DNA of 64,000 nucleotides from Aquipseudomonas alcaligenes (lineage in GTDB: Bacteria > Pseudomonadota > Gammaproteobacteria > Pseudomonadales > Pseudomonadaceae). The notes under the pieces were generated by a model. The model had not been told where the DNA came from and made no database searches. It saw only the letters and a program-made list of their open reading frames with translations. Below are positions 31,106 through 41,863 of the stretch, one piece after another. The stretch's first letter is position 1, and each line of letters begins with the position of its first letter. The position numbers and the translations under genes are program-made. The DNA lies in assembly GCF_003205495.1 (NCBI RefSeq), contig NZ_QJRX01000002.1, forward strand, positions 186,001-250,000, given 5' to 3'.

Positions 31106-31627
31106 GTGGGCAGTCCCTGTCATTTCGCGCTATTCGAGCTGCAGCCGACGTTCCGCCTGGATCAGGCGCAGCTGTCGGCGCGCTATCGCGAGTTGGCCAA
31201 GGCCGTGCACCCGGATCGCTTCGCCGATGCCGGCGAGCGCGAGCAGCGCCTGGCGCTGGAGCAGTCGGCGCGCCTCAACGAGGCCTACCAGACCCTGAAG
31301 AGTGCGCCGCGGCGCGCCCTCTATCTGCTGGCCCTGCGCGGCCGCGAGCTGCCGCTGGAAGTGACGGTGCAGGACCCCGAGTTCCTCCTGCAGCAGATGC
31401 GCTGGCGCGAGGAGCTGGAGGACCTGCAGGACAGCGCCGACCTGGCCGGCGTGGCGGCGTTCAAGAAGCGCCTGAAACTGGCTCAGGACGAGCTGGATGC
31501 GGGCTTCGCCGCCTGCTGGGACGATGCCGCGCGCCGCGACGAGGCGGAACGCCTGGTGCGGCGCATGCAGTTCCTCGACAAGCTGGCCCACGAAGTGCGC
31601 GACCTCGAAGAGCGCCTCGACGACTAA
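31106..31627 (+). CDS. hscB: J-domain co-chaperone HscB
   Basis: A 173-residue co-chaperone that brings IscU to HscA and stimulates its ATPase. The J domain (about 1-75) has the HPD triad in AVHPDRF. The C-terminal helical bundle (about 80-173) binds IscU. The start is GTG 31106 with AAGG nearby, giving [14 protein letters not shown], which matches the family N-terminus; the longer frame into iscA is not used. The protein is 11 bases past iscA and 42 before hscA. Confidence 0.93.
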   Translation: MGSPCHFALFELQPTFRLDQAQLSARYRELAKAVHPDRFADAGEREQRLALEQSARLNEAYQTLKSAPRRALYLLALRGRELPLEVTVQDPEFLLQQMRWREELEDLQDSADLAGVAAFKKRLKLAQDELDAGFAACWDDAARRDEAERLVRRMQFLDKLAHEVRDLEERLDD

Positions 31628-31669
31628 CCGCGCTGCAGCCCGTGCTGCACGCCTGATGATCGGAACACC

Positions 31670-33538
31670 ATGGCCCTACTGCAGATCGCCGAGCCCGGGC
31701 AGAGCCCGCAACCCCACCAGCGCCGCCTGGCGGTGGGTATCGACCTGGGTACCACCAACTCGCTGGTCGCTGCCGTGCGCAGCGGTCTCGCCGCGCCATT
31801 GGCCGACGCCGAGGGGCAGGTGATTCTGCCGTCGGCGGTGCGTTACCACGCCGAGCGGGTCGAGGTCGGCCAGTCGGCCAAGGCCGCCGCCGCGCAGGAC
31901 CCCTTCAATACCGTGATGTCGGTCAAGCGCCTGATGGGGCGTGGCGTGGCGGACATCAAGCAGCTTGGCGACCAGCTGCCCTATCGTTTCGTCGAGGGCG
32001 AGTCGCACATGCCGTTCATCGACACCGTGCAGGGCGCCAAGAGTCCGGTGGAGGTCTCCGCCGATATCCTCAAGGTGCTGCGCCAGCGTGCCGAGGCCAG
32101 CCTCGGTGGCGAGCTGGTTGGTGCGGTGATCACGGTGCCGGCCTATTTCGACGATGCCCAGCGCCAGGCCACCAAGGATGCTGCGCGCCTGGCCGGCCTC
32201 AATGTGCTGCGCCTGCTCAACGAGCCGACCGCTGCCGCCGTAGCCTATGGCCTGGACAAGGGCGCCGAGGGGGTGGTGGCCATCTATGACCTGGGTGGCG
32301 GTACCTTCGACATCTCCATCCTGCGCCTGACCCGTGGCGTGTTCGAGGTTCTGGCCACCGGCGGCGACAGCGCCCTGGGTGGCGACGACTTCGACCACGC
32401 CATCGCCGGCTGGATCATCGAGCAGGCCGGCCTGTCCAGTGACCTCGATCCCTCCATGCAGCGCAGCCTGTTGCAGGCCGCCTGTGCCGCCAAGGAAGCC
32501 CTGACGAGCAGTGCTGCGGTCAAGGTGCGTCATGGCGGCTGGTCCGGCGAGCTGAGTCGCGCCCGTTTCGAGGCGCTGGTCGAGCCGCTGATCGCACGCA
32601 GTCTCAAGGCCTGTCGCCGCGCGGTGCGCGATGTTGGCATCGAGCTCGAAGAGGTCGAGGCGGTGGTCATGGTCGGCGGCTCCACCCGGGTGCCGCGTGT
32701 GCGCGCGGCGGTGGGCGAGCTGTTCGGTCGCGCACCGCTGACCGACATCGACCCGGATCAAGTGGTTGCCATCGGCGCCGCCATCCAGGCCGATACCCTG
32801 GCTGGCAACCAGCGTGGCGCCGGCGACGAGTTGCTGCTGCTCGACGTGATCCCGCTGTCCCTGGGGCTGGAGACCATGGGGGGGCTGATGGAGAAGGTGG
32901 TGCCGCGCAACACCACCATCCCGGTGGCGCGAGCCCAGGACTTCACCACCTACAAGGATGGCCAGACCGCCATGGTCATCCACGTCCTGCAGGGCGAGCG
33001 CGAGCTGGTCAAGGACTGCCGCTCGCTGGCGCGCTTCGAGTTGCGCGGGATTCCGCCGATGGTCGCCGGTGCGGCGAAGATCCGCGTGACCTTCCAGGTC
33101 GATGCCGATGGCCTGCTCAGCGTCGCTGCCCGCGAGCTGGGCTCCGGCGTGGAGGCGAGCATCCAGGTCAAGCCGTCCTATGGCCTGACCGACGGCGAGA
33201 TCGCCCGCATGCTGCAGGACTCCTTCCAGAACGCCGGGGGGGACAAGGTCGCCCGCGCCCTGCGCGAGCAGCAGGTCGAGGCCGAGCGCCTGCTCGAGGC
33301 CGTGCAGTCGGCGCTGGATGCCGATGGCGAGCGGCTGCTCAGCGAGGAAGAGCGCATCGCCATCCTCGCCGCCATGGACGAGCTGCGCGAACAGGCGGCC
33401 GGCAACGACACCCACGCTATCGAGCAGCAGGCCAAGCGCCTGGCGCAGATCACCGATGCCTTTGCCGCCCGGCGCATGGACGCCACCGTCAAGGCGGCGC
33501 TGTCCGGGCGCAAGCTCAACGAAATCGAGGACAACTGA
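31670..33538 (+). CDS. hscA: Fe-S-specific Hsp70 HscA
   Basis: A 622-residue Hsp70 that uses ATP to release the Fe-S cluster from IscU. It has the N-terminal nucleotide-binding domain ([13 protein letters not shown] near 22-34; [14 protein letters not shown] near 205-218) and a substrate-binding domain from about 390 that recognises the LPPVK of IscU. Unlike DnaK it lacks the long acidic tail. The TGA overlaps the fdx ATG (ATGA-type, base 33538 shared), coupling the two. Confidence 0.97.
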   Translation: MALLQIAEPGQSPQPHQRRLAVGIDLGTTNSLVAAVRSGLAAPLADAEGQVILPSAVRYHAERVEVGQSAKAAAAQDPFNTVMSVKRLMGRGVADIKQLGDQLPYRFVEGESHMPFIDTVQGAKSPVEVSADILKVLRQRAEASLGGELVGAVITVPAYFDDAQRQATKDAARLAGLNVLRLLNEPTAAAVAYGLDKGAEGVVAIYDLGGGTFDISILRLTRGVFEVLATGGDSALGGDDFDHAIAGWIIEQAGLSSDLDPSMQRSLLQAACAAKEALTSSAAVKVRHGGWSGELSRARFEALVEPLIARSLKACRRAVRDVGIELEEVEAVVMVGGSTRVPRVRAAVGELFGRAPLTDIDPDQVVAIGAAIQADTLAGNQRGAGDELLLLDVIPLSLGLETMGGLMEKVVPRNTTIPVARAQDFTTYKDGQTAMVIHVLQGERELVKDCRSLARFELRGIPPMVAGAAKIRVTFQVDADGLLSVAARELGSGVEASIQVKPSYGLTDGEIARMLQDSFQNAGGDKVARALREQQVEAERLLEAVQSALDADGERLLSEEERIAILAAMDELREQAAGNDTHAIEQQAKRLAQITDAFAARRMDATVKAALSGRKLNEIEDN

Positions 33539-33879
33539 TGCCGCAGGTCATTTTTCTGCCACACGAGAAATTCTGCCCCGAAGGCATGGTCGTCGAGGCC
33601 GAGCCGGGGACGTCCATTCTCGAGCTGGCGCATGCCAATCACATCGAGATGGAAAGTGCCTGTGGCGGCGTCTGCGCCTGCACCACCTGCCACTGCATCA
33701 TCCGCGAGGGCTTCGATTCGCTGGAAGAGGCGGACGAGCTGGAAGAGGACTTCCTCGATCGCGCCTGGGGCCTGGAGGCGCAATCGCGCCTGGCCTGCCA
33801 GGCCAAGGTCGGGACCGAGGACCTGACCGTCGAGATCCCGAAATACTCGCTCAACCACGCCGCCGAAGTGCCGCACTGA
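33538..33879 (+). CDS. fdx: [2Fe-2S] ferredoxin Fdx
   Basis: A 113-residue adrenodoxin-type ferredoxin that supplies electrons for Fe-S assembly. Cluster Cys are 42, 48 and 51 in CGGVCACTTC and a fourth near 87 (RLACQAKV). The start ATG overlaps the hscA stop. It is in the isc operon, 14 bases before iscX. The acidic face (EEADELEEDFLD) expected for IscS docking is visible at about 63-74. Confidence 0.96.
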   Translation: MPQVIFLPHEKFCPEGMVVEAEPGTSILELAHANHIEMESACGGVCACTTCHCIIREGFDSLEEADELEEDFLDRAWGLEAQSRLACQAKVGTEDLTVEIPKYSLNHAAEVPH

Positions 33880-33893
33880 TTCGAGGAGCCGTC

Positions 33894-34094
33894 ATGAGCC
33901 TGAAATGGACCGATGTGCTGGATATCGCCATCGAGCTGGCCGAGAGTAAACCGGAGGTCGATCCGCGCTACGTCAACTTCGTCGACCTGCATCGCTGGGT
34001 GCTGGCCCTGCCGGACTTCGTCGACGATCCGCAGCGTGGCGGCGAGAAGGTGCTGGAGGCCATTCAGGCGGCCTGGATCGAAGAGCTCGACTGA
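33894..34094 (+). CDS. iscX: IscX (YfhJ), Fe-S assembly modulator
   Basis: A 66-residue acidic protein that binds IscS and iron and slows cluster assembly when iron is low. It starts MSLKWTDVLDIAIELAE and ends AAWIEELD, and carries the surface of Asp/Glu used to hold iron. ATG 33894 is preceded by CGAGGAG. It is the last gene of the isc operon; a terminator-like hairpin at 34140-34169 follows. Confidence 0.95.
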   Translation: MSLKWTDVLDIAIELAESKPEVDPRYVNFVDLHRWVLALPDFVDDPQRGGEKVLEAIQAAWIEELD

Positions 34095-34139
34095 GCGCCG
34101 CAGCATCGCCTCAGGGCGCGGCCCTACGCATTTCCCCCT

Positions 34140-34169
34140 AACCCGCGTATAATTCGCGGGTTTAATTTT
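34140..34169 (+). terminator. isc operon terminator that contains the ndk -10 box
   Basis: AACCCGCG (34140-34147) pairs with CGCGGGTT (34155-34162) and is followed by TAATTTTT. The seven loop bases spell TATAATT, and TATAAT at 34148-34153 is a consensus -10 box. The same 30 bases could end isc transcription and start ndk transcription. The -35 is weak. Confidence 0.65.
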
Positions 34170-34192
34170 TCGCTTTAACTCTGGAGCTTCAA

Positions 34193-34624
34193 ATGGCTGT
34201 TCAACGTACTTTCTCCATCATCAAGCCGGATGCCGTTGCCAAGAACGTCATCGGTGAAATCACCACCCGTTTCGAGAAGGCCGGCCTGCGCGTCGTCGCT
34301 TCCAAGATGGTCCAGCTGTCCGAGCGCGAAGCTGCCGGTTTCTACGCCGAGCACAGCGAGCGTGGCTTCTTCAAGGATCTGGTCGCCTTCATGACCTCCG
34401 GTCCGGTCATCGTCCAGGTTCTGGAAGGCGAGAACGCCGTTGCCAAGAACCGTGAGCTGATGGGCGCCACCAACCCGAAAGAAGCCGCTCCGGGCACCAT
34501 CCGCGCTGATTTCGCCGTTTCCATCGACGAAAACGCCGTGCACGGTTCCGACTCCGAGGCTTCCGCCGCTCGCGAGATCGCTTACTTCTTCTCCGCCACC
34601 GAGGTGTGCGCTCGCATTCGCTAA
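34193..34624 (+). CDS. ndk: Nucleoside diphosphate kinase Ndk
   Basis: A 143-residue enzyme that balances nucleoside triphosphates by a phosphohistidine step. The active His is in [15 protein letters not shown] (about His117), with the P-loop-free fold typical of Ndk. It starts [18 protein letters not shown]. Short spacing to rlmN (24 bases) suggests one transcript with the genes downstream. The -10 box is at 34148-34153. Confidence 0.98.
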   Translation: MAVQRTFSIIKPDAVAKNVIGEITTRFEKAGLRVVASKMVQLSEREAAGFYAEHSERGFFKDLVAFMTSGPVIVQVLEGENAVAKNRELMGATNPKEAAPGTIRADFAVSIDENAVHGSDSEASAAREIAYFFSATEVCARIR

Positions 34625-34648
34625 GCGCGAACCAGCGAGGGTGAATCC

Positions 34649-35791
34649 ATGACTGATGTAGCCAAGACCAACCTGCTGGGGCTGACCCAGCCCGAGCTGG
34701 AAAGCTTCTTCGAGAGCATCGGGGAAAAGCGCTTCCGCGCCGGTCAGGTCATGAAATGGATTCACCACTTCGGCGTCGAAGATTTCGACGCCATGAGCAA
34801 TCTCGGCAAGGCCCTGCGCGAAAAGCTCAAGGCCTGCGCCGAGATTCGCGGTCCCGAGATCGTCAGCCAGGACATCTCCGCCGACGGCACCCGCAAGTGG
34901 GTGGTGCGCGTGGCGTCCGGCAGCTGCGTCGAGACCGTGTACATCCCGCAAGGCGGCCGCGGCACCCTCTGTGTGTCCTCGCAGGCCGGCTGTGCGCTGG
35001 ATTGCAGTTTCTGTTCCACCGGCAAGCAGGGCTTCAACAGCGACCTGACTGCCGCGGAAATCATCGGTCAGGTGTGGATCGCCAACAAATCCTTCGGCAC
35101 CGTACCGGCCAAGATCGACCGAGCCATCACCAACGTGGTGATGATGGGCATGGGCGAGCCCCTGCTGAATTTCGACAATGTCGTGCCGGCCATGCAGATC
35201 ATGATGGACGACCTCGGCTACGGCATCTCCAAGCGCAAGGTGACCCTGTCCACCTCCGGCGTGGTGCCGATGATCGACAAGCTGGCGACCGTCACCGACG
35301 TGTCCCTGGCCCTGTCGCTGCACGCACCGAACGACGAGCTGCGCAACCAGCTGGTGCCGCTCAACAAGAAATATCCGTTGGACGTGCTGCTGCCGGCCTG
35401 CCGCCGCTACATCGACGGCCTGGGCGAGAAGCGCTACCTGACCGTCGAGTACACCTTGCTCAAGGACGTCAACGACCAGCCGGAACACGCTGCGCAGATG
35501 ATCGCACTTCTCAAGGATTTTCCTTGCAAGATCAATCTGATTCCGTTTAATCCCTTCCCCTTCTCCGGTTACGAACGGCCGAGCAACAACGCCATCCGTC
35601 GCTTCCAGGACCTGTTGCACAAGGCCGGCTTCAACGTCACCGTGCGCACCACCCGTGGTGACGACATCGACGCCGCCTGCGGGCAGCTGGTCGGCCAGGT
35701 GCAGGACCGCACCCGTCGCAGCGAGCGTTATATTGCCGTACGTCAGCTGGGTAGCGAGGCCGAAGAGCCCCGCACCGCCAACCGAAATTGA
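34649..35791 (+). CDS. rlmN: Dual-specificity RNA methyltransferase RlmN
   Basis: A 380-residue radical-SAM enzyme that makes 2-methyladenosine at 23S rRNA A2503 and tRNA A37. The Fe-S cluster motif is CALDCSFC (about 113-120). The catalytic Cys pair (near 118 and 355) is expected at [22 protein letters not shown] sequence, seen as [16 protein letters not shown] (about 330-345). The gene follows ndk by 24 bases and is followed 14 bases later by pilW. Confidence 0.95.
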   Translation: MTDVAKTNLLGLTQPELESFFESIGEKRFRAGQVMKWIHHFGVEDFDAMSNLGKALREKLKACAEIRGPEIVSQDISADGTRKWVVRVASGSCVETVYIPQGGRGTLCVSSQAGCALDCSFCSTGKQGFNSDLTAAEIIGQVWIANKSFGTVPAKIDRAITNVVMMGMGEPLLNFDNVVPAMQIMMDDLGYGISKRKVTLSTSGVVPMIDKLATVTDVSLALSLHAPNDELRNQLVPLNKKYPLDVLLPACRRYIDGLGEKRYLTVEYTLLKDVNDQPEHAAQMIALLKDFPCKINLIPFNPFPFSGYERPSNNAIRRFQDLLHKAGFNVTVRTTRGDDIDAACGQLVGQVQDRTRRSERYIAVRQLGSEAEEPRTANRN

Positions 35792-35805
35792 AGGGGAGGA
35801 ACTCC

Positions 35806-36567
35806 ATGACCTTGCGCACTGCGCTCTATCTGTCTCTTGTCTGCCTGTTGGCAGGGTGTGTCAGGATCGGTGGGCAGACGGACCCGCTGAAGTCCGACCA
35901 GGGGCGGGACGCGGCACGCGATGCCTATATCCAGCTCGGTCTCGGGCACCTGCAGCAGGGCTCTACCGAGAAGGCCAAGGAACCGCTGAAGAAGGCCCTG
36001 GAACTGGACTCTTCCAGCGCCGACGCGCACGGTATCCTGGGGCTGGTGTTCCAGCAGGAAATGGAGCCCAAGCTGGCCGACCAGCATTTCCGCAAGTCGA
36101 TCTCCCTGAGCAAGGGCGAGGCACGCCTGCACAACAACTATGGTGGCTTCCTCTACGAGCAGAAGCGCTATCCGGAAGCCCTGGAGCAGTTCACCATCGC
36201 GTCCCAGGACACCCTCTATCCGGAGCGTTCGCGGGTGTTCGAGAACCTCGGCCTGACTTCCCTGCAGATGGGCCAGCGCGAGCAGGCCAAGCAGTATTTC
36301 GAGCGGGCCCTGCGGATGAACAGCAATCGCCCGATCGCCCTGCTGAACATGGCCCAGCTGTCTTTCGAGGATGGCCAGTACGTACCGGCGCGCGGCTATT
36401 ACAAGAACTTTAGCGATCAGGCTCGGCAGACGCCGCAGAGCCTGCTGCTGGGCATTCGCCTGGCCAAGGTGTTCGATGACCGCGACCAGGCGGCCAGCCT
36501 CGGCCTGCAGCTGAAGCGTTTCTATCCGGGTACCCCGGAATATCAGCAATACCTGTCGGAGCAGTGA
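35806..36567 (+). CDS. pilF: Type IV pilus lipoprotein PilW/PilF (pilotin)
   Basis: A 253-residue outer-membrane lipoprotein made of TPR repeats that helps the PilQ secretin reach the membrane. The signal MTLRTALYLSLVCLLAGC gives a lipobox Cys18. TPR units span about 40-240 (GHLQQGSTEKAKEPLKKAL and so on). It starts at ATG 35806 behind GGGGAGGAA. The name PilF is used in P. aeruginosa; PilW in Neisseria. Its last base overlaps the rodZ start (TGATG). The gene is probably co-transcribed with rlmN and rodZ. Confidence 0.93.
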   Translation: MTLRTALYLSLVCLLAGCVRIGGQTDPLKSDQGRDAARDAYIQLGLGHLQQGSTEKAKEPLKKALELDSSSADAHGILGLVFQQEMEPKLADQHFRKSISLSKGEARLHNNYGGFLYEQKRYPEALEQFTIASQDTLYPERSRVFENLGLTSLQMGQREQAKQYFERALRMNSNRPIALLNMAQLSFEDGQYVPARGYYKNFSDQARQTPQSLLLGIRLAKVFDDRDQAASLGLQLKRFYPGTPEYQQYLSEQ

Positions 36568-37613
36568 TGAAAGCCTCGCATCCTGAAGTTGTTGCCGCGC
36601 ACCGGGTCAACCCTGGCGAGACGCTGCGCAAGGTGCGCGAAAGCAAGAACCTGGCGCTCGGCGACGTTGCCGTGCAACTGAACCTGACCGCGCAGGCGCT
36701 GCGCAACCTCGAGGCCGGTGCTTTCGAGCTGCTGCCCGGGCATACCTTCGCCCGTGGCTACGTGCGTGCCTATGCCAAGCTGATGGGCCTGGATCCCAGC
36801 CGCCTGGTCAGCGAGTTCGACCAGTACACCGGCACCGATGCCAGTGGCAGCAGTGTCGCCAGCCTGGCGCGCATCGAGGAGCCGGCCCGGGTGTCGCAGA
36901 GCCTGGTCAAGTTCTTCAGCGTGGTAGCCTTGGTCGCGCTGGCCGGTGTCGGCTTCTTCTGGTGGCAGGGCGAGACGGCCCGCCTGGGTGGCGAAGTCGC
37001 CAACGGCAGCATCGAGCATGTGGAGGTCGAGGCCGCCGACGGTACCACCGAGATCCATCCGCTGGACGAGCCGGAAGACCAGGCCGTGGTCGAAGCGCAG
37101 GCCCAGGTGCCGCTGGCCGAGCTGCCGCCGGTGGTAGCGCCGGTCCCCGCCGACCAGCCCCCGGCCGGCGAGACGCCGGCCGCTGCAGCGACCCAATCGT
37201 CCCCGGTCGCCCCGGGTGAGGTGCAACCGCCAGTGGTCGCCGAGGTGCCGCCGAGCGCCCCGCAGGCCAGCGCGCCGGTAGCCGTCGAGCCCGCCCCGGT
37301 CAGCGAGCCTGTTCCGTCGGCCGAGGCGCCGAGCACACCGGCACCTGCCGCCCCCGTGACTGCCGCAGCCGGCCAGGCCCTGGTCAACCTGCAGTTCACC
37401 GCCGATTGCTGGACCCAGCTGACCGACGCCGATGGCAAGGTCCTGCTCAGCGCCCTCAAGCGCCGCGGCGACAGCGTCGAGCTGGCCGGCAAGGCGCCGC
37501 TGGAGCTGCGCCTGGGTTATGCCCGTGGCGCCGTGGTACTGGTCAATGGCCAGGCGGTCGACGTCGCCCCCCACATCCACGGCGAGACCGCCCGCCTCAA
37601 GCTTGGGCAGTGA
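36567..37613 (+). CDS. rodZ: RodZ-like cytoskeletal membrane protein
   Basis: A 348-residue protein with an N-terminal helix-turn-helix domain (about 15-85) that in RodZ binds MreB, a single membrane helix (about 114-133), a long Pro/Ala-rich periplasmic linker (about 165-265) and a C-terminal DUF4115 beta domain (about 270-348). It supports rod shape. The ATG overlaps the pilW stop; a GTG one codon earlier is also possible. Low-complexity linker bases (GCC-rich) are normal for this gene. Confidence 0.9.
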   Translation: MKASHPEVVAAHRVNPGETLRKVRESKNLALGDVAVQLNLTAQALRNLEAGAFELLPGHTFARGYVRAYAKLMGLDPSRLVSEFDQYTGTDASGSSVASLARIEEPARVSQSLVKFFSVVALVALAGVGFFWWQGETARLGGEVANGSIEHVEVEAADGTTEIHPLDEPEDQAVVEAQAQVPLAELPPVVAPVPADQPPAGETPAAAATQSSPVAPGEVQPPVVAEVPPSAPQASAPVAVEPAPVSEPVPSAEAPSTPAPAAPVTAAAGQALVNLQFTADCWTQLTDADGKVLLSALKRRGDSVELAGKAPLELRLGYARGAVVLVNGQAVDVAPHIHGETARLKLGQ

Positions 37614-37621
37614 GCCAGACC

Positions 37622-38734
37622 ATGCATTGCGAATCCCCCATCAAGCGTCGCCCGTCCCGCAAGATCTGGGTCGGCTCGGTACCGGTCGGTGGCGATGCGC
37701 CGATCGCGGTGCAGAGCATGACCAACACCGAGACCTGTGACGTCGAGGCCACCGTCGGCCAGATCCGTCGCCTGGAAGATGCCGGCGCCGACATCGTGCG
37801 CGTCTCGGTGCCCTCCATGGAGGCGGCCGAGGCCTTCGGCAGGATCAAGCAGCAGGTGCGCGTGCCGCTGGTTGCCGACATCCATTTCGACTACCAGATC
37901 GCCCTGCGCGTGGCCGAGCTGGGCGTCGACTGCCTGCGCATCAACCCGGGCAATATCGGCCGCGAGGACCGGGTCAGGGCGGTGGTCGAGGCCGCCCGTG
38001 ACAAGGGCATCCCGATCCGCATCGGGGTCAACGCCGGCTCCCTGGAGAAGGACCTGCAGAAGAAGTACGGCGAGCCGACGCCCGAGGCGCTGGTGGAATC
38101 CGCGCTGCGCCATGTCGAGCATCTGGACCGCCTGAACTTCCCGGACTTCAAGGTCAGCGTGAAGGCTTCCGACGTGTTCATGGCCGTCGCGGCCTATCGC
38201 CTGCTGGCCAAGCAGATCGAGCAGCCGCTGCACCTGGGCATCACCGAGGCCGGTGGCCTGCGTTCCGGCACCGTGAAGTCGGCGGTGGGCCTGGGCATGC
38301 TGTTGGCCGAGGGCATCGGCGACACCATCCGCATCTCCCTGGCCGCCGATCCGGTGGAGGAGATCAAGGTCGGTTACGACATCCTCAAGTCCCTGCGCCT
38401 GCGCTCGCGCGGCATCAACTTCATCGCCTGCCCGAGCTGCTCGCGGCAGAACTTCGACGTGGTCAAGACCATGAACGAGCTGGAGCAGCGGGTCGAGGAC
38501 CTTCTGGTGCCGCTCGACGTCGCCGTGATCGGCTGCGTGGTCAACGGCCCGGGCGAGGCCAAGGAGGCGCATATCGGCCTCACCGGCGGCACGCCGAACA
38601 ACCTGGTGTACATCGACGGCGCCCCGGCCTCGAAGCTGACCAACGACAATCTGGTGGATGAGCTGGAGAAGCTGATCCGCCGCAAGGCGGCCGAGAAGGC
38701 CGAGGCCGACGCGGCCGTGATCGCCCGCGGCTGA
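37622..38734 (+). CDS. ispG: (E)-4-hydroxy-3-methylbut-2-enyl-diphosphate synthase IspG
   Basis: A 370-residue [4Fe-4S] enzyme of the methylerythritol phosphate isoprenoid pathway; it reduces ME-cPP to HMBPP. The TIM-barrel start ([20 protein letters not shown]) and the C-terminal cluster ligands [10 protein letters not shown] and [13 protein letters not shown] (about Cys270, 273 and 305) are intact. ATG 37622 starts 9 bases after the rodZ stop. It is also called gcpE. It depends on Fe-S clusters made by the nearby isc operon. Confidence 0.97.
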   Translation: MHCESPIKRRPSRKIWVGSVPVGGDAPIAVQSMTNTETCDVEATVGQIRRLEDAGADIVRVSVPSMEAAEAFGRIKQQVRVPLVADIHFDYQIALRVAELGVDCLRINPGNIGREDRVRAVVEAARDKGIPIRIGVNAGSLEKDLQKKYGEPTPEALVESALRHVEHLDRLNFPDFKVSVKASDVFMAVAAYRLLAKQIEQPLHLGITEAGGLRSGTVKSAVGLGMLLAEGIGDTIRISLAADPVEEIKVGYDILKSLRLRSRGINFIACPSCSRQNFDVVKTMNELEQRVEDLLVPLDVAVIGCVVNGPGEAKEAHIGLTGGTPNNLVYIDGAPASKLTNDNLVDELEKLIRRKAAEKAEADAAVIARG

Positions 38735-38746
38735 CAAGGAATATTC

Positions 38747-40033
38747 GTGAGCAAGTCCCTGCAAGCCATCCGTGGCATGAACGACATCCTGCCGGAGCAG
38801 ACCCCGGCCTGGCGCTATCTGGAAGGCACCCTGGCCAGCCTGCTCGACGGCTACGGCTACAAGGAAATCCGCCTGCCCATCCTCGAGTTCACCGAGCTGT
38901 TCGCCCGTGGTATCGGCGAAGGCACCGACGTGGTGGACAAGGAGATGTACACCTTCCTCGATCGCAACGAGGAGTCGCTGACCCTGCGTCCGGAAGGTAC
39001 CGCCGGCTGCGTGCGCGCCGTACTCGAGCATGGCCTGTCCGGCGGTGGTCAGGTGCAGAAGCTGTGGTACGCCGGCCCGATGTTCCGCTACGAGAAGCCG
39101 CAGAAGGGGCGTTACCGCCAGTTCCACCAGATCGGCGTGGAAGCCTTCAACCTGCCCGGCCCGGACGTCGACGCCGAGCTGATCGTGCTGACCTGGCGCC
39201 TGTGGCAGCGCCTCGGCCTGGCCGATGCGGTGACCCTGCAGCTCAACAGCCTGGGTTCCAGCGAGGCCCGCGCGGCCTATCGCGACGCCCTGGTGGCCTA
39301 TCTCAACGAGCGCTTCGCGCAGCTCGATGAGGACAGCCAGCGCCGTCTGACCACCAACCCGCTGCGCATCCTCGACAGCAAGAACGCCCAGACCCAGGCC
39401 CTGCTGGCCGATGCGCCGACCCTGGCCGACTACCTCGACGAGGAGTCGCGCCTGCACTTCGAAGGTGTCAAGGCGCGCCTGGATGCCGTGGGCATCCGCT
39501 ACGAGATCAACCACAAGCTGGTGCGCGGCCTCGACTACTACAACCGCACCGTGTTCGAGTGGGTCACCGACAAGCTCGGCGCCCAAGGTACGGTGTGCGC
39601 CGGCGGCCGCTACGACGGCCTGGTCAGCCAGCTGGGCGGCAAGCCGACCCCGGGCGTGGGCTTCGCCATGGGCGTCGAGCGCCTGGTGCTGCTGCTGGAG
39701 ACCCTGGAACTGCTGCCGGCCGAGCTGCACAGCCCGGCGGACGTCTACCTGTGTGCCTTCGGCGAGGCAGCCGAGCTGGCCGGCCTGGGCCTGGCCGAAC
39801 GCCTGCGCGATGCCATCCCGGGCCTGCGCCTGCTGGTCAACGCCGGTGGTGGCAGCTTCAAGAGCCAGTTCAAGAAGGCCGACAAGAGCGGCGCGCGCTT
39901 CGCCCTGATCCTGGGTGAGGACGAACTGGCCGCCCGCGTGGTAGGTTGCAAACCCCTGCGCGACGATACCGAACAACAGAACATTGCCTGGGATGCGCTG
40001 GCGCAGCATCTCGCTGCCTGCCTGCAGGCCTGA
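38747..40033 (+). CDS. hisS: Histidyl-tRNA synthetase HisS
   Basis: A 428-residue class II aminoacyl-tRNA synthetase that charges tRNA-His. Motif 2 ([21 protein letters not shown], about 106-126) and histidine loop [13 protein letters not shown] (about 258-270) are intact, as is the C-terminal anticodon domain. The start is GTG 38747, with ACAAGGA upstream, 12 bases after ispG. The gene precedes the YfgM-like gene in the order found in most gammaproteobacteria. Confidence 0.98.
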   Translation: MSKSLQAIRGMNDILPEQTPAWRYLEGTLASLLDGYGYKEIRLPILEFTELFARGIGEGTDVVDKEMYTFLDRNEESLTLRPEGTAGCVRAVLEHGLSGGGQVQKLWYAGPMFRYEKPQKGRYRQFHQIGVEAFNLPGPDVDAELIVLTWRLWQRLGLADAVTLQLNSLGSSEARAAYRDALVAYLNERFAQLDEDSQRRLTTNPLRILDSKNAQTQALLADAPTLADYLDEESRLHFEGVKARLDAVGIRYEINHKLVRGLDYYNRTVFEWVTDKLGAQGTVCAGGRYDGLVSQLGGKPTPGVGFAMGVERLVLLLETLELLPAELHSPADVYLCAFGEAAELAGLGLAERLRDAIPGLRLLVNAGGGSFKSQFKKADKSGARFALILGEDELAARVVGCKPLRDDTEQQNIAWDALAQHLAACLQA

Positions 40034-40060
40034 GAACAGAGCGAATAAGGAGTTATCGGG

Positions 40061-40702
40061 GTGAGCATGACCGAAGAAGAACAGATTGCGCAGATCAAGG
40101 ACTGGTGGCAGCGCAACGGTAAGCCCCTGCTGACCGGTGGTGCCCTGGCCCTGGCCCTGGTATTCGGCTGGCAGGCCTGGCAGCAGTACCAGACCAACCA
40201 GGCGCACGGCGCCGGCATGCTCTATCAGCAGCTGCTGGAGAGCAGCCTGACGCCCTCCGGCGAGCCGGATGTCGCCAAGGTCGCCGAGCTGGCCGGCAAG
40301 CTCAAGCAGGACTACGCCGGTTCCAGCTATGCCCAGTACGGCAGCCTGTTCGTCGCCAAGGTGGCGGTGGACAGCGGCAAGTTCGACGATGCCGTGGCCG
40401 AGCTCAAGCCGCTGGTGGACAAGCCTGCCGACGCCACCCTCGGCGAACTGGCCCGTCAGCGCCTGGCCCGCGTGCTGGCCGCTCAGGGCAAGGCCGAGGA
40501 AGGCCTCAAGCTGCTCGAAGGCGAGGCCGGCAAGGCCTGGCTGGCCAGCCGCGAAGAACTCAAGGGCGACCTGCTGGTGCAGCTCGGTCGCCACGACGAG
40601 GCCCACGCGGCCTACCAGAAGGCCAAGGGTGCCCTGGCCGAGGATGCCGCCGTCGGCGGCCTGCAGATGAAACTCGACGACCTGGCGAAAGGGGATGCCT
40701 GA
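40061..40702 (+). CDS. YfgM-like TPR protein, Sec translocon ancillary
   Basis: A 213-residue protein with one membrane helix (about 24-44, LLTGGALALALVFGWQAW) and a periplasmic TPR domain. E. coli YfgM associates with SecYEG and PpiD and may protect exported proteins. The start is GTG 40061 (AAGGAG 8 bases before); ATG 40067 is an alternative only two codons on. It lies between hisS and bamB as in E. coli, one base before the bamB start. Confidence 0.88.
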   Translation: MSMTEEEQIAQIKDWWQRNGKPLLTGGALALALVFGWQAWQQYQTNQAHGAGMLYQQLLESSLTPSGEPDVAKVAELAGKLKQDYAGSSYAQYGSLFVAKVAVDSGKFDDAVAELKPLVDKPADATLGELARQRLARVLAAQGKAEEGLKLLEGEAGKAWLASREELKGDLLVQLGRHDEAHAAYQKAKGALAEDAAVGGLQMKLDDLAKGDA

Positions 40703-40703
40703 C

Positions 40704-41846
40704 GTGATGCGCTGGAAGAATGCCGCAGTGCTGGCCCTGGCCGTGATGGCCGTGGGTTGCAGCAGCAACAGCAAGAAGGAACTGCCGCCGGCCGAGCTGC
40801 CCGACATCCAGGAAGAAGTGCGCCTGGATGCCCAGTGGAGCCGCTCCATCGGTAACGGCCAGGGCGAACTGTACAACCAGCTGACCCCGGCCGCCGACGG
40901 CGAGCGCCTGTTCGCCGCCGCCGCGGACGGCGAGGTGGTGGCCCTGGATCGCCTGACCGGCGACAAGTTCTGGGAAGTCGACCTGGACCTGCCGATCTCC
41001 GGCGGCGTCGGCGCCGGCTACGGCCTGGTGCTGGTCGGCACCCTGAAAGGTGAAGTGGTCGCTCTCGACGCCAGCAATGGCGAGGAGAAGTGGCGTGCCC
41101 GCGTCACCAGCGAAGTGCTGTCGGCGCCGGCCACCAATGGCGACATCGTCGCGGTGCAGACCCAGGACGACCGCCTGATCGCCCTCGACGCCAGCACCGG
41201 CGAGCAGCGCTGGATCTACGAGAACAGCCCGGCCGTGCTGACCCTGCGTGGCACCAGCAGCCCGGTGCTGACCAACCGCCTGGTGGTCGCCGGCCTGTCC
41301 AGCGGCAAGGTCTTGGCTCTCGACGCCAGCCGCGGCATCCCGGTGTGGGAGCAGCGCGTGGCCGTGCCGCAGGGCCGTTCCGAACTGGAGCGCGTGGTCG
41401 ACATCGACGGCAACCTGCTGCTCTCCGGCGGCACCCTGTACGTGGTGACCTACCAGGGCAAGGTGGCGGCCATCGACGTGGAGAGCGGTCGCCCGCTGTG
41501 GAACCGCGATGCCTCCAGCTACGTGGGCCTGGCCCAGGGCTTCGGTACCGTCTACGTGAGCCTGGCCAACGGCGCCGTGGAAGGAGTCGACGAGCGCTCC
41601 AATTCCGCCCTGTGGAACAACGATGCCCTGCAGCGTCGCCAGCTGTCGTCGCCGGAGGTGTTCTCCAGCTATGTGGCGGTCGGCGACCTGGAAGGCTACC
41701 TGCATCTGCTGAGCCAGGTGGACGGCCACTTCGTCGGCCGCAAGAAGATCGACGGCGACGGCCTGCGTGCCCGTCCGCTGGTGATCGGCGACTGGATCTA
41801 CGCCTACGGCAACAGCGGCAAGCTGGTCGGCCTGACCATCCGCTAA
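40704..41846 (+). CDS. bamB: Outer-membrane assembly lipoprotein BamB
   Basis: A 380-residue lipoprotein of the BAM complex that inserts beta-barrel proteins into the outer membrane. The signal leads to lipobox VGC (about Cys19 from this start), then eight PQQ-like beta-propeller blades (repeated VVALD, WEVDLDLP, VVALDASNGEEKW motifs). GTG 40704 gives 380 residues, the usual length; ATG 40695 (overlapping the upstream stop) and ATG 40707 are alternatives. A hairpin terminator follows. Confidence 0.95.
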   Translation: MMRWKNAAVLALAVMAVGCSSNSKKELPPAELPDIQEEVRLDAQWSRSIGNGQGELYNQLTPAADGERLFAAAADGEVVALDRLTGDKFWEVDLDLPISGGVGAGYGLVLVGTLKGEVVALDASNGEEKWRARVTSEVLSAPATNGDIVAVQTQDDRLIALDASTGEQRWIYENSPAVLTLRGTSSPVLTNRLVVAGLSSGKVLALDASRGIPVWEQRVAVPQGRSELERVVDIDGNLLLSGGTLYVVTYQGKVAAIDVESGRPLWNRDASSYVGLAQGFGTVYVSLANGAVEGVDERSNSALWNNDALQRRQLSSPEVFSSYVAVGDLEGYLHLLSQVDGHFVGRKKIDGDGLRARPLVIGDWIYAYGNSGKLVGLTIR

Positions 41847-41863
41847 GCTGAGTTGCAAAGCCC

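Noticed and set aside
37060..37380. Low-complexity GCC/CCG-rich stretch that looks repeat-like
   Set aside because: It encodes the Pro/Ala linker of RodZ, which is variable but expected in this family.
37517..40966. An 1149-codon open frame on the minus strand, antisense to ispG, hisS and the YfgM-like gene
   Set aside because: It runs across three recognised plus-strand genes with canonical motifs and shows no protein-like domain; it is a GC-driven shadow.
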